From JAVJSD01 sp040219575 (GTDB lineage Bacteria; Planctomycetota; Planctomycetia; Pirellulales; Pirellulaceae): 64,000 nt of DNA. Shown here in pieces: positions 16,546-25,177 of the stretch (its first letter is position 1; each line of letters opens with the position of its first letter). The DNA lies in NCBI GenBank assembly GCA_040219575.1, contig JAVJSD010000054.1, forward strand, positions 1-64,000. Direction: 5' to 3'. The position numbers were made by a program, and so were the translations under genes. The notes beneath the pieces are model-generated. The model was given only the letters and a program-made list of their open reading frames with translations. It was not told the DNA's origin and searched no databases.

Positions 16546-16619
16546 GGAACGGCGCTGCGGTCGTCTGCGTCGGTACGACGGACGTCGACTTCCGCCGATT
16601 CAGGGGATGTCGCGACCTT

Positions 16620-16642
16620 GGCAGGCTGGAAGCCTGCCCTAC
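16620..16642. repeat. Palindrome family C, copy 2
   Basis: GGCAGGCTGGAAGCCTGCCC then TAC. It is in the opposite orientation to copy 1, as the GTAG/CTAC end shows, so copies 1 and 2 together form a larger inverted pair. Confidence 0.75.
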
Positions 16643-16677
16643 TGTCGGCGCGCTGCGCCATTTCGCCATTTGACTTT

Positions 16678-16700
16678 GGCAGGCTGGAAGCCTGCCCCAC
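16678..16700. repeat. Palindrome family C, copy 3
   Basis: GGCAGGCTGGAAGCCTGCCC then CAC, the same orientation as copy 2. It ends 49 bases before the lactate permease ATG. Confidence 0.75.
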
Positions 16701-16749
16701 GGCGGTTACACTGTGGCGAACCTCTCCCCTCGCCGCCTGACGTCTCGCC

Positions 16750-18651
16750 ATGGAAATCGCGCTTCCGCTGCTGGCCTGTTTGCCGATCGCCGTCGTGGGC
16801 CTGTTTCTGGTCGTGCTGCGGTGGCCGGCGAGTCGGGCGATGCCGCTGTCGTACGTCACCGCGGCGCTGTTGGCGTTGCTCGTGTGGCGCGTTCCCTGGC
16901 AGCGCGTGGCGGCCGCGTCGTTGCACGGGCTGATCATCGCCTGCACGCTGTTGTACATCGTGTTTGGGGCCATTCTGCTGCTGAACACCCTGCGCGAGAG
17001 CGGCGCGCTGCGCAGCATCCGCAACGGCTTCACCAACATTTCGGCCGACCGCCGCATCCAGGTGATCATCATCGCCTGGTTGTTCGGCTCGTTCATCGAA
17101 GGCTCGGCCGGGTTCGGCACGCCGGCCGCCGTGGCGGTGCCGCTGCTGGTGGGACTCGGGTTTCCCGCCATGTCGGCCGTGGTCTCCGGCATGATTATCC
17201 AAAGCACGCCCGTCTCGTTCGGCGCGCTCGGCACGCCGATCGAGGTCGGTGTGAACACGGGCCTTTCGGGGGCGCCGATCGTCGAGGCCTACGCGCTGGA
17301 GCACCACTTCGCGCTGATCGACGGCCAACTGACCGACTCGGCGCTGCTGAACCTGATCGCCTTTCGGGTCGCGCTGCTGCATGCGGTCACGGGCCTGTTG
17401 ATTCCGTTGATGGTGGTCTCGGTGATGACGCGGTTCTTCGGGCCGAAACGTTCGCTGGCCGAGGGCCTGGCGGTGTGGAAGTTCGCCTTGTTCGCGTCGC
17501 TGGCGATGACGATTCCTTACGTGCTGGTGGCGCGGCTGCTGGGGCCATCGTTCCCGTCGCTCATCGGCGGACTGGTAGGGCTGGCGATCGTGGTGCCCGC
17601 CGCCAAACTCGGTTTTCTCATGCCGCGCGGCAAGCCCTGGGACTTCGCCCCCCGCGACAAATGGGACGCCGAGTGGAGCGGCGCGATGGGCGCCGAAGAT
17701 CTGGCCGACGAACATTCCGCCGGCGACGCATCGCGGCCGATGAACCTGTTGCTCGCCTGGAGCCCCTACGTGCTGGTGGCGGCGCTGCTGGTTGTCTCGC
17801 GATTGCCCGAATTGGGAGTCAAGCAACTGTTGGTCGCCGAGGCCGCCACCTTCAGCATCAACTGGCAGCAAACGCCGTTGGCCGTGCCGTCGCCGGAAGC
17901 AACCGGCGCGGAAGACACCGAGGCGCACAATGCGGCGGCGCCAGAACCGCCGCAGGACCTGATCTCCAAAGTGCAACTGCTCTATCTCCCCGGCACCATC
18001 TTCATCGTGGTTTCGCTTTTGACTTGCGCCCTGCACCGCATGCGGCCGGCGGGCTACGTGCGTGCCTGGTCGCGGAGCGGCCGGACGATGCTCAAGGCCA
18101 GCGTGGCGCTCGTGTTCACCGTGCCGATGGTGCAAGTCTTCATCAACTCCGGCGGCGGCGGCAGCGGCTACGACAAGATGCCGTTGGAATTGGCCGAGGG
18201 CGTCGCGCAACTGACCGGCTCGACCTGGCCCTTCTTCGCCACGTTCATCGGCGGCTTCGGCGCGTTCGTGGCCGGCAGCAACACCGTCAGCAACATGATG
18301 TTCTCGCTGTTTCAGTTCGACGTCGGGCAACGCATCGGCGTCGATCCCGTCTGGATCGTGGCCTTGCAGGCGGTCGGCGGCGCTGCCGGCAACACCATCT
18401 GCGTGCACAACGTGGTGGCGGCCGCGGCCGTGGTGGGACTCGTCGGCAAGGAAGGCGCCGTGATCCGCAAAACGTTGCCCGTATTCTGCTACTACGCACT
18501 GCTGCCGGGCGCGATCGGTTACGCCATCGTCTGGCATCACGCGCAGGGCTGGCTGAACGCGGGCTCCGTCGTCGCCGCCGTACTGATCGCGGGACTTGCC
18601 GCCTTCGCCGTTTGGCGGCTCCGCCGCGATCGACCGAACGGCGGCGTCTGA
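16750..18651 (+). CDS. L-lactate permease family transporter (LldP/LctP)
   Basis: The 633-residue polytopic membrane protein has the signature segments of the lactate permease family: GSFIEGSAGFGTPAAVAVPL around residues 116-135, IIQSTPVSFGALGTPIEVG, and near the C-terminus FIGGFGAFVAGSNTVSNMMF with AVGGAAGNTICVHNVVAA. It should import lactate or glycolate with protons or another cation. A ~100-residue less conserved cytoplasmic loop (residues ~300-400, with a short Glu/Ala-rich stretch) is longer than in E. coli LldP. No lactate dehydrogenase gene is adjacent. No strong ribosome-binding site precedes ATG 16750. Confidence 0.9.
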   Translation: MEIALPLLACLPIAVVGLFLVVLRWPASRAMPLSYVTAALLALLVWRVPWQRVAAASLHGLIIACTLLYIVFGAILLLNTLRESGALRSIRNGFTNISADRRIQVIIIAWLFGSFIEGSAGFGTPAAVAVPLLVGLGFPAMSAVVSGMIIQSTPVSFGALGTPIEVGVNTGLSGAPIVEAYALEHHFALIDGQLTDSALLNLIAFRVALLHAVTGLLIPLMVVSVMTRFFGPKRSLAEGLAVWKFALFASLAMTIPYVLVARLLGPSFPSLIGGLVGLAIVVPAAKLGFLMPRGKPWDFAPRDKWDAEWSGAMGAEDLADEHSAGDASRPMNLLLAWSPYVLVAALLVVSRLPELGVKQLLVAEAATFSINWQQTPLAVPSPEATGAEDTEAHNAAAPEPPQDLISKVQLLYLPGTIFIVVSLLTCALHRMRPAGYVRAWSRSGRTMLKASVALVFTVPMVQVFINSGGGGSGYDKMPLELAEGVAQLTGSTWPFFATFIGGFGAFVAGSNTVSNMMFSLFQFDVGQRIGVDPVWIVALQAVGGAAGNTICVHNVVAAAAVVGLVGKEGAVIRKTLPVFCYYALLPGAIGYAIVWHHAQGWLNAGSVVAAVLIAGLAAFAVWRLRRDRPNGGV

Positions 18652-19039
18652 CGTCTGACTTTGGTCAATGCCGCGTCGCTTTCCTCGATCGACGACGCGT
18701 GGCGACGCCCCGCGTCCTGCCAAATCTGGCGTCCGCAGAAACCCTCCATCGCCGTCATGTCGATGTAAGCGGGCAAATCTGAGGGAAACGGGGAATCTAC
18801 GTGGAGTAGGAAGCCGAAGGCTTCCCTCCCGATCGGGGGCATGGTACCATAACCCCGCCGTGGAGTTTATTTCACACCCCTCCAGCGCGGCGGCGACATT
18901 CTGTCAGACGACACGGCGAGACGGAGCTCTCTCCGCGAAAGCGCCGCGTTCCCATTGCTTTCCTGGCCGATCGTTCCCGTTATCGCCAACCGCGCACGAG
19001 TGCGTTGGTCCTTTCCCTCCGACAATCGAGCAACCACCG
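18652..19039. other. Intergenic region upstream of the methyltransferase gene
   Basis: These 388 bases hold a palindrome at 18809-18825 (GGAAGCCGAAGGCTTCC) next to a short CCCGATCGGGGG stretch. Otherwise I see nothing recognisable. The downstream frame is open back to 18668, but that part does not look like protein. Confidence 0.5.
18809..18825. repeat. Short palindrome GGAAGCC-GAA-GGCTTCC
   Basis: Perfect 7-bp arms around GAA, related in design to family C (GGAAGCCTGCC) but distinct in sequence. It lies 159 bases downstream of the lactate permease stop and could terminate its transcript. Confidence 0.55.
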
Positions 19040-20044
19040 ATGACGGCCTCGACCATCGCGACTGCATTACCACCAGCCGAGCTTCCCTCGGAACTCGTCT
19101 TTCCGTTGACCGACAACGAAACGCTGATTGCGTGGTCCGCGGAGTTGATGCGGCGCGACCCCGAAGAGGTGCGACAACTTCTGGCGCGTGAAGAACGCCA
19201 GCTCAGTGCGTATCACCTCTGGGAGTTCGAGCGGGCGGGCGTGCGGCCGCATGTCTGGAGCGAGGAGCTTGTAAACTACTATCGCCGTTCGGATGCGGGT
19301 CCCCTCGGGTTTGGTCCCTGGAATCGCCGTCCCTTCAAGGCGGCGATGCGGAGGTGGATCGGCAGTCGATTGCGGCAATCGAATCGGTCGCTGCGCATTC
19401 TCGTGTATGGAGATGGGGGAGGTTTCGACAGTGCGTACTTCGCCATGTGCGGCCACGACGTGACGTACTACGAAGTCGGCGAGATGTCGGTCGAATTCGC
19501 CAGGAAGGTCTTCTCCGCCAACGAACTCTCCGTCACGATCGCCGACGACACGTGTCAACTCGACGGAGATCCCTTTGACGTGGTGGTTTGCCTGGATGTG
19601 CTGGAGCATGTTCCCGATCCACCGCAAACCGTTCGCGAGTTCGCCGGGTATCTGCGAGAAGGCGGAGAATTGATCGTTCACGCTCCCTTCTTTTTCGTCG
19701 ACCGCCACAACCCGACCCATTTGGCGAGCAGCAAGAAGTACAGTGGCGACTGCCGTCGGCTGTATCGTCGCGCGGGCCTCGAGCCGATCGCTGGGAACCT
19801 GTTTTGGGATCCGATCGTGTTGCAAAAACGCGTCGAGCCCGGCACACGACTGCGTCGCACCACAAAGGACTATTGGAAGCTGAAGATCGGCGGCTGGCTG
19901 CTGTCGGTGGCGCGCGTCTGGGATTGGCCTCACCGCCGGGTGGCGAACTACCTGTCGAGTTCTGGAGACGCGCGCTGGCTCGAGGGGCTGCCGGAAAACT
20001 GGGGCGACCTCGACCAACTCGCCGCCCGAGTTCCAGAGCGCTAG
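19040..20044 (+). CDS. SAM-dependent class I methyltransferase
   Basis: ATG 19040 gives 334 residues. The Rossmann-like motifs are in the middle: motif I ILVYGDGGGFDSAYFAMCGH (~residues 115-135), motif II YYEVGEMSVEFA, an acidic DDTCQLDG and the Leu-Glu-His motif CLDVLEHVPDP. LREGGELIVHAPFFFVD follows. The N-terminal 100 residues are helical and unfamiliar; the C-terminal part includes a positively charged stretch. The best general match is to ubiquinone/glycosyl-cluster type methyltransferases. The substrate is unknown. The gene stands alone and converges with the cysteine-cluster gene 73 bases away. Confidence 0.8.
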   Translation: MTASTIATALPPAELPSELVFPLTDNETLIAWSAELMRRDPEEVRQLLAREERQLSAYHLWEFERAGVRPHVWSEELVNYYRRSDAGPLGFGPWNRRPFKAAMRRWIGSRLRQSNRSLRILVYGDGGGFDSAYFAMCGHDVTYYEVGEMSVEFARKVFSANELSVTIADDTCQLDGDPFDVVVCLDVLEHVPDPPQTVREFAGYLREGGELIVHAPFFFVDRHNPTHLASSKKYSGDCRRLYRRAGLEPIAGNLFWDPIVLQKRVEPGTRLRRTTKDYWKLKIGGWLLSVARVWDWPHRRVANYLSSSGDARWLEGLPENWGDLDQLAARVPER

Positions 20045-20117
20045 GGGAAAACGCTGCTCAAGCGATCCGAGCACTACATCGCCGAGGGGCCGACAAACCA
20101 AGCCCGACGGCGGTGTG

Positions 20118-21002
20118 TTAGCCGCCGAGTCGCCGACGCCGCTTGGATGCCTTCGAGAGCGGCTGCGAATTCACAGCGGAGGCGCGATGTGGTCCGGAGG
20201 GCTGCGACGAGGGGGTGTCGAGGCGGAGGCGGCGGGCGGCGCGGGGAGGAGAGTGGGGATCGGTGCAGAGACAACCTTGAAAGACGTCGACGCCGCGGAG
20301 CCAGCGGGAGGCGACGGCGGGCGTTTCCAGCACGCGCAGTACAGCGCCGCTGAGTTCGTACAGGTTGCCGTCGAGGCCGGACTCGACCAAGGCCCGCTGC
20401 AGCCCGCCGGAGACGCCCATCGTCCAGGCCTTGGCGGGTTGATCGAGCGGGATGTCGGGCGACTCGCCCACCGTGCCGGAGGCCGATTCACAGGCCTCGC
20501 GGGAGAGCGAAAACACGCCCGCGCACACCAGCGGCCTCGCGGTGTACACGCCGCACATTCCCTCATCGTCCAACAGGGCGCAGCGGATGCGAAGTCCGCG
20601 CTGCTGCTGCGACGTCATCGCCTGCCGCTGCTGGGCGTTGTCGCTCAGGCGAGCCCTGATTTCGGTGAGTTGTTCAGGCGAGAAGGACTTCTCCAGATGC
20701 GTTGCGACGACGATCGCCTCGAGCGGCGTGACGTCGATGACGGGCGTCCAGCAGCAGGCGGAGCAGCCCGCGCCGCACTGCCGGAGCACGGCCAGCGGCG
20801 AGTTGTCGGCGCCGCGATGGACGCGCCGTCGGGCGTCGTCGGCCAATTGGCGGGTGATGCGACGGACAGCCGGTTTGCGAAGCAGCCGCCGAGCCGCGGC
20901 TTGCTCCTCGCCGGCCGCCTCGAGCAACAGGTCGCGCAGCACTCCGGGCGTTTGGAGCGCTTCGAGCAACGGACGCGACGGCAATCGTGATTCGTCAGGC
21001 AT
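20118..21002 (-). CDS. YkgJ-type cysteine cluster protein
   Basis: From ATG 21002 (MPDESRLPSRP) the protein has 294 residues; a longer frame to 21080 is Pro-rich and unlikely. The metal-binding pattern is CGAGCSACCWTPVIDVTPLE near residue 77, with further Cys in RCALLDDEGMCGVYTARPLV and C of the next residues. This is the CxxxCxxCC...C...C arrangement of the UPF0153/YkgJ family, whose members bind zinc or an Fe-S cluster. A helical N-terminus and a basic Ser/Pro/Arg-rich C-terminal tail (last ~45 residues) flank it. The biochemical role is not established. The gene is convergent with the methyltransferase gene. Confidence 0.75.
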   Translation of the reverse strand: MPDESRLPSRPLLEALQTPGVLRDLLLEAAGEEQAAARRLLRKPAVRRITRQLADDARRRVHRGADNSPLAVLRQCGAGCSACCWTPVIDVTPLEAIVVATHLEKSFSPEQLTEIRARLSDNAQQRQAMTSQQQRGLRIRCALLDDEGMCGVYTARPLVCAGVFSLSREACESASGTVGESPDIPLDQPAKAWTMGVSGGLQRALVESGLDGNLYELSGAVLRVLETPAVASRWLRGVDVFQGCLCTDPHSPPRAARRLRLDTPSSQPSGPHRASAVNSQPLSKASKRRRRLGG

Positions 21003-21707
21003 GCGAGGCAATGGTGTGCGACAAGTTGACGGCGGTGGAAAGGGGTGCGCAGCGTTCGGAAAGCGCGTCTGACTTGGCATCGGAAATCGGCGCGGCCGTG
21101 CCCACCGGGGAACGCGGGAAACGACAAATCCGGCACAATTCGAGCAACGCGGCGACGCCTTGGGGCGCGTGCGCCGAACGTCCCGATTATCGGGGAGGGC
21201 CGGTTATTACGAAGGGCCGGTCGTGCCGCTTGCTACGGACAGGCAATCGCCAAGCACCGTAGCGATCGGAAGGCGTGAGAATGATGCGTTGTCGCAGTAC
21301 CTGAGCTTGCCGTCGCGCACGAGGTCGGGACGCGGATGCGACGCTAATGAACTCCAATCGCCGACACACCCGCGTAGCGATCATCACCGCACTTCAACAA
21401 CTCAACTCACCGCCACTGCGCGCGTTCCGAGCCACACCGGATCCTCCGCCCGCCCGCCTAACGCGCGCCAGGTCGCACAACAATGGTCTGAATAAGTGCT
21501 CCAACGCTAATCCGCCCCGAATCGTCGTCGGCGGAACGCCTCACCCCTCAAACAAGCTGACCGGCCCCGATTTGCGGCCTAGGGCTTGTGACGCTGACGC
21601 TGCCGATGGAACCGAGTGAAGTCAGGGAGTATGTTGGTGGGCTGGTAAAGTCCTTGGGGCGGAGGACGCGTGCTGCGCTTCAACTTCTTCTCAGAACGAA
21701 CTTGACT
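21003..21707. other. 705-base region without a recognisable gene
   Basis: Between the divergent cysteine-cluster and sialate-esterase genes. Short frames exist on both strands but none looks like protein, and I see no member of the window's palindrome families. The esterase frame is open back to 21588, giving up to 40 extra residues without a signal peptide, so I start the gene at 21708. This is the longest unexplained gap in the window. Confidence 0.5.
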
Positions 21708-23591
21708 ATGAAACCAGGTCTTTGGCCACGCCGCTTGATTGCGACCGTCACCCTCGCAGGATTCCTTACGCTGCCCGTGCATGCCCAGCCCCTCCCGCGA
21801 GAGGATGTTGTCGACGTGCCCGCGATCGGCGAGGGGCTGTGCGTTAGCAACGTCTTCCAGAGCAACATGGTCCTTCAGCGGGACAAGCCGATCAACGTCT
21901 GGGGTTGGGCCGAGCCAGGCGAGCAGGTCACGGTCACATTCGCCGGCGAACGAGCGTCGGCCGAGGCCGGTAAAGACCGTGCTTGGAAAATTACGTTGTC
22001 CGCCTTGCCAGCGGACGGCAACCCACAGCCGATGATGGTCAAGGGCGCGAGCAAGACGCTCGTTCTCGACAACATCCTCGTCGGCGACGTCTGGGTGCTC
22101 GGCGGGCAGAGCAACATGGAGTTTGAACTGTCCAAGGTTGAGAACGGCGGCCTGGAGGTTGTTTCCGCAAACTACCCCGAGATTCGCATCCTGACCGTAC
22201 CCTACGGTCAAGGACCGGAACTCAAGCAGGGATTCGCACGCCTGCGGCAGTGGAGCGACTGGTCCAGCCGGCACTTCCGCAAGGGCGACTGGGACGTTTG
22301 CACGCCCGAGTCGGTCCGCGAACTCTCGGCCATCGGCTACGTCTTCGCCCGTCGAGTCCACATGGCCAGCGAGGTGCCCATCGGCGTCATCGACGCCTCG
22401 CGCGGTGGAACCACCGTCGAAACCTGGACCCCGCTGCCCGTGCTCCGCGCGATGGAGAGCGAACCGACCAAGGCCAAGCTCGCGTCCTTTGACGATGCGG
22501 TCGCTCAGTGGAACCCGCAGGCGGACCTGGACAACCGCATTGCCAGCCACCGCCAGTGGATCGAGCGTCAGACGAAAGAGGGCAAGCCGATCCCCGACGA
22601 CAGGAAGCAGGAACCCAGCGATCTCCGGCCCGGACCGATCGGCAATCACAACTTCCCTGGCCATTGCTACGCGGGCATGCTGGCGCCGATCGCGGGTCTT
22701 TCGGTCAAGGGAGCGATCTTCCACCAGGGCTACAATAACGCTTTCGATGGCTCAGCCGGCGCCGCCATGTATCGCGACATCTTCCCGGAAATGATCAAGG
22801 CTTGGCGCACGGCGTTTGGCGACCCTGAGATGCCCTTCGGCATCCTTTCACTCTGCACGGATGGATACCCGCAGACCCGCGACGACTATTGCGAGAAGAT
22901 GTTCAACGCCGGCATCGAGATCCGCGCCGCGCAGTACCAGACCTTCCTCGATTTCTACAACGCTGGCGACAAAAACATCGGCTTTGTGAGCACCTACGAC
23001 CTCCGCCGGCGCTGGTACCATCCCCAGCTCAAGATTCCGGCGGGCGAGCGGATCGCACGGTGGGCGCTGGCCACGCAGTACGGCTTTGATCGCGAAGTTG
23101 CGTGGAAGCCGCCCATGCTGGTGGGCATGGAGAAACGCGATGGGGCGTTGCTGCTCACTCTGGACGCCGACGTCGGCGACCCCGAGGACGGCGCGATCCA
23201 GGGTTTCGCCATCGCCGGCGAGGACCGCAGGTTCCATCCTGCCGATGTCGCCTATGCCGAGAAGGGCAAGGACGACCGCGGACGGATGCAATACGACCGC
23301 AGGCAACTCGTCCTGACCAGCCCCATGACGCCCAAGCCCATCCACTTCCGCTATGCCTGGGGCCGCAACCCGCTGGCGAATCTGCAGTCGACAGGCAACA
23401 AGGATCTGCCCTTCGCCACCCAGCGCAGCGACGACTGGAAGATGGAAGAGGTGCCGCTTGGCGTGCTCGGCGACGAGGTGACTCTGCCGCTTTCCGGCGG
23501 CGACCGCAACAAGATCCTCCAGGCCCTGCGCGAGCAGGACAAAGAGCGTCGCCTGAAGGAATCAGAGCAGGTCATTGAGGCATTCAAGTGA
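21708..23591 (+). CDS. Secreted sialate O-acetylesterase-like SGNH hydrolase
   Basis: ATG 21708 gives 627 residues with a signal peptide (LIATVTLAGFLTLPVHAQ). The family opening SNVFQSNMVLQRDKPINVWG is followed by a beta-domain (VTVTFAGE...AWKITLSALPADG) and SGNH block I, VWVLGGQSNMEFEL, with Ser in G-Q-S-N-M as nucleophile. IGVIDASRGGTTVETW is block II-like, and GAIFHQGYNNAFDG holds the usual G-x-x-F-H-Q-G-x-x-N block. The enzyme removes O-acetyl groups from sialic acid or acetylated polysaccharides and is common in planctomycete glycan clusters. A long unexplained gap lies upstream. Confidence 0.88.
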   Translation: MKPGLWPRRLIATVTLAGFLTLPVHAQPLPREDVVDVPAIGEGLCVSNVFQSNMVLQRDKPINVWGWAEPGEQVTVTFAGERASAEAGKDRAWKITLSALPADGNPQPMMVKGASKTLVLDNILVGDVWVLGGQSNMEFELSKVENGGLEVVSANYPEIRILTVPYGQGPELKQGFARLRQWSDWSSRHFRKGDWDVCTPESVRELSAIGYVFARRVHMASEVPIGVIDASRGGTTVETWTPLPVLRAMESEPTKAKLASFDDAVAQWNPQADLDNRIASHRQWIERQTKEGKPIPDDRKQEPSDLRPGPIGNHNFPGHCYAGMLAPIAGLSVKGAIFHQGYNNAFDGSAGAAMYRDIFPEMIKAWRTAFGDPEMPFGILSLCTDGYPQTRDDYCEKMFNAGIEIRAAQYQTFLDFYNAGDKNIGFVSTYDLRRRWYHPQLKIPAGERIARWALATQYGFDREVAWKPPMLVGMEKRDGALLLTLDADVGDPEDGAIQGFAIAGEDRRFHPADVAYAEKGKDDRGRMQYDRRQLVLTSPMTPKPIHFRYAWGRNPLANLQSTGNKDLPFATQRSDDWKMEEVPLGVLGDEVTLPLSGGDRNKILQALREQDKERRLKESEQVIEAFK

Positions 23592-23683
23592 GTCCTGCAA
23601 CGAGTCCAGGGCGGGTGGAACTGACGGCCCTTGAGAAATCGCTGCCCCCGTAGACCTTCTCATGTCCAGACTGCACTCGCTAC

Positions 23684-23785
23684 TTCAACAATCATCAAGT
23701 CAACAATCAGCACTCGACAATCATCAATCAATCGCCCGGCGCGACGTCAAAAATGGCGATTGATGAGTGTTGACTGCTGATGGGA
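23684..23785. repeat. Inverted repeat family D, copy 1 (terminator-like)
   Basis: An AT-rich left part (ACTCGACAATCATCAATCAA then TCGC) mirrors GCGATTGATGAGTGTTGACT then GCTGA on the right. It sits between the convergent sialate-esterase and DUF1552 genes. A better-paired copy is at 34806-34902. Confidence 0.7.
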
Positions 23786-23805
23786 AGCAAGATAGTCGCG
23801 GAGGG

Positions 23806-25140
23806 CTACAGCAACTCCGACATCTCGCCGGTGCTGTCGGCAAAGGCGTCGACCGGCACGTTGAGACGGTCGAGCAGGGTGACGAATAGGTTCGCCAGCG
23901 GCGTCTTTTCGTCGAACCGCAGGTACTGTCCATGCCGCACGCCCAGCGCGCGGCCGCCAGCCAGCAGCAGCGGGTAGTTGCGGTTCTGGTGCGTTTTGCT
24001 GTTGCTGCTGCCGTAGAACACAAGCGTGCGGTCGAGCAGCGAACCGTCGCCTTCGCGGGTGTCGGCCATCCGCTTCAGGAAGTAGGCCAGATTCTCGGCG
24101 AGGAACTGATCAAAGCGGCCGAGTTTCTCCGCGCCCCCCTTCTTGCCCGCGCCGTGCGCCAGCCCGTGCCAGTTGCCCGACAGACCGATGCAGGCGGGGA
24201 AGGCGTTGGCGATGGTGGTGGCGCCGGCCACCTGCCCGATCATGTAAGTGGCCAGGCGGGTGGAGTCGGTTTGGAAGGCGAGGAACAGCAGGTCGTACAT
24301 CGCCCGCAGGTACTCCTTGGGGGCCTGGGGATCGGCGGCCAGATCGACCGCGTCGGGGGCGACATCGGGCTTGGGGATGTCGAGCCACTTCTGCGACTGT
24401 TCGACGCGTTGCTCGAGCGCGCGGACCGAGGCCAGGTAGTCGTCGAGCTTTTGCTGATCTTGCTTGCCGAGCCGCGATTTGAGCGACCGGGAATTCTCCA
24501 GCACCTCGTCGAGCATGCTGGAGGTGTTGGTCAGTCGGCGTCGACCGGCCTCGGCGGCTTCCTCTTCCTTGCCGAACAAACGACCGAAGATTTGCCGGGG
24601 GCTGGACAGCGCGGGAAGGGGGCGGCCGTCGGCCGAGAAGGAGAGCGTCGTCGAACGCGTCGGTTCGCCCACGCCGCCGTCGCTGGAAAGCGTCAGCGAG
24701 GCGTAACGCGTCTTGTCGCCCAGGTAACGCGCCGCGTATTGATCGAGTGAGATGGTGTTGGTGAACTGCGCGCCGGCCAGGTCGGAGCCGGTGAGGAAGG
24801 TGTCGCCCGTGTCGTGCCCGCCGAGGCTGCGTCCTTTGGGATGCGACAGGCCGCCGAGCACGGTGAATTGGTCGCGCAACGCCTCCAGCGGCTTGAGCGG
24901 ATTGGTGAGCTGGTAGTCGCGGCCCTCGCCCTGTGGAAACCAGCCCCATGGGCGATCCTCGCTATTGTCGCCGGGCATAGCGACGCCGAAAGGGAAGAAC
25001 AGGCAGCACATCCGCCGCGGCAGTTCGGCCGGCGACTTCGCGCCGGCGTGCAGCATGCCTTCCAACAGCGGCAGCGCCAGCGCCATGCCCGCGCCCTTGA
25101 GGCAGGTCCGTCGATCGATGTGCCACGACTTGTTCGACAT
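23806..25140 (-). CDS. Secreted DUF1552 protein
   Basis: The 444-residue protein begins with a twin-arginine-like leader, DRRTCLKGAGMALALPLLEG. DUF1552 marks then follow: RMCCLFFPFGVAMPG near residue 43, GGHDTGDTFLTG, ISLDQYAARYLG, YASLTLSSDGG, and near the end TLVFYGSSNSKTHQNRNYPL. It is almost always encoded next to a DUF1592 cytochrome-domain gene, and here that gene lies 37 bases upstream on the same strand. The pair is widespread in Planctomycetes and acidobacteria. The biochemical role is unknown; a periplasmic oxidoreductase partner is often assumed. Confidence 0.9.
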   Translation of the reverse strand: MSNKSWHIDRRTCLKGAGMALALPLLEGMLHAGAKSPAELPRRMCCLFFPFGVAMPGDNSEDRPWGWFPQGEGRDYQLTNPLKPLEALRDQFTVLGGLSHPKGRSLGGHDTGDTFLTGSDLAGAQFTNTISLDQYAARYLGDKTRYASLTLSSDGGVGEPTRSTTLSFSADGRPLPALSSPRQIFGRLFGKEEEAAEAGRRRLTNTSSMLDEVLENSRSLKSRLGKQDQQKLDDYLASVRALEQRVEQSQKWLDIPKPDVAPDAVDLAADPQAPKEYLRAMYDLLFLAFQTDSTRLATYMIGQVAGATTIANAFPACIGLSGNWHGLAHGAGKKGGAEKLGRFDQFLAENLAYFLKRMADTREGDGSLLDRTLVFYGSSNSKTHQNRNYPLLLAGGRALGVRHGQYLRFDEKTPLANLFVTLLDRLNVPVDAFADSTGEMSELL

Positions 25141-25177
25141 GGGGGTATTTCCTGAACGAGGCGAAATGGCTGTTGCT

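Noticed and set aside
14793..17258. 821-codon open frame on the minus strand
   Set aside because: It is antisense to the propeller gene and parts of two gaps; composition is Arg/Ala/Pro-rich with no domain. Long antisense frames are expected at this GC content.
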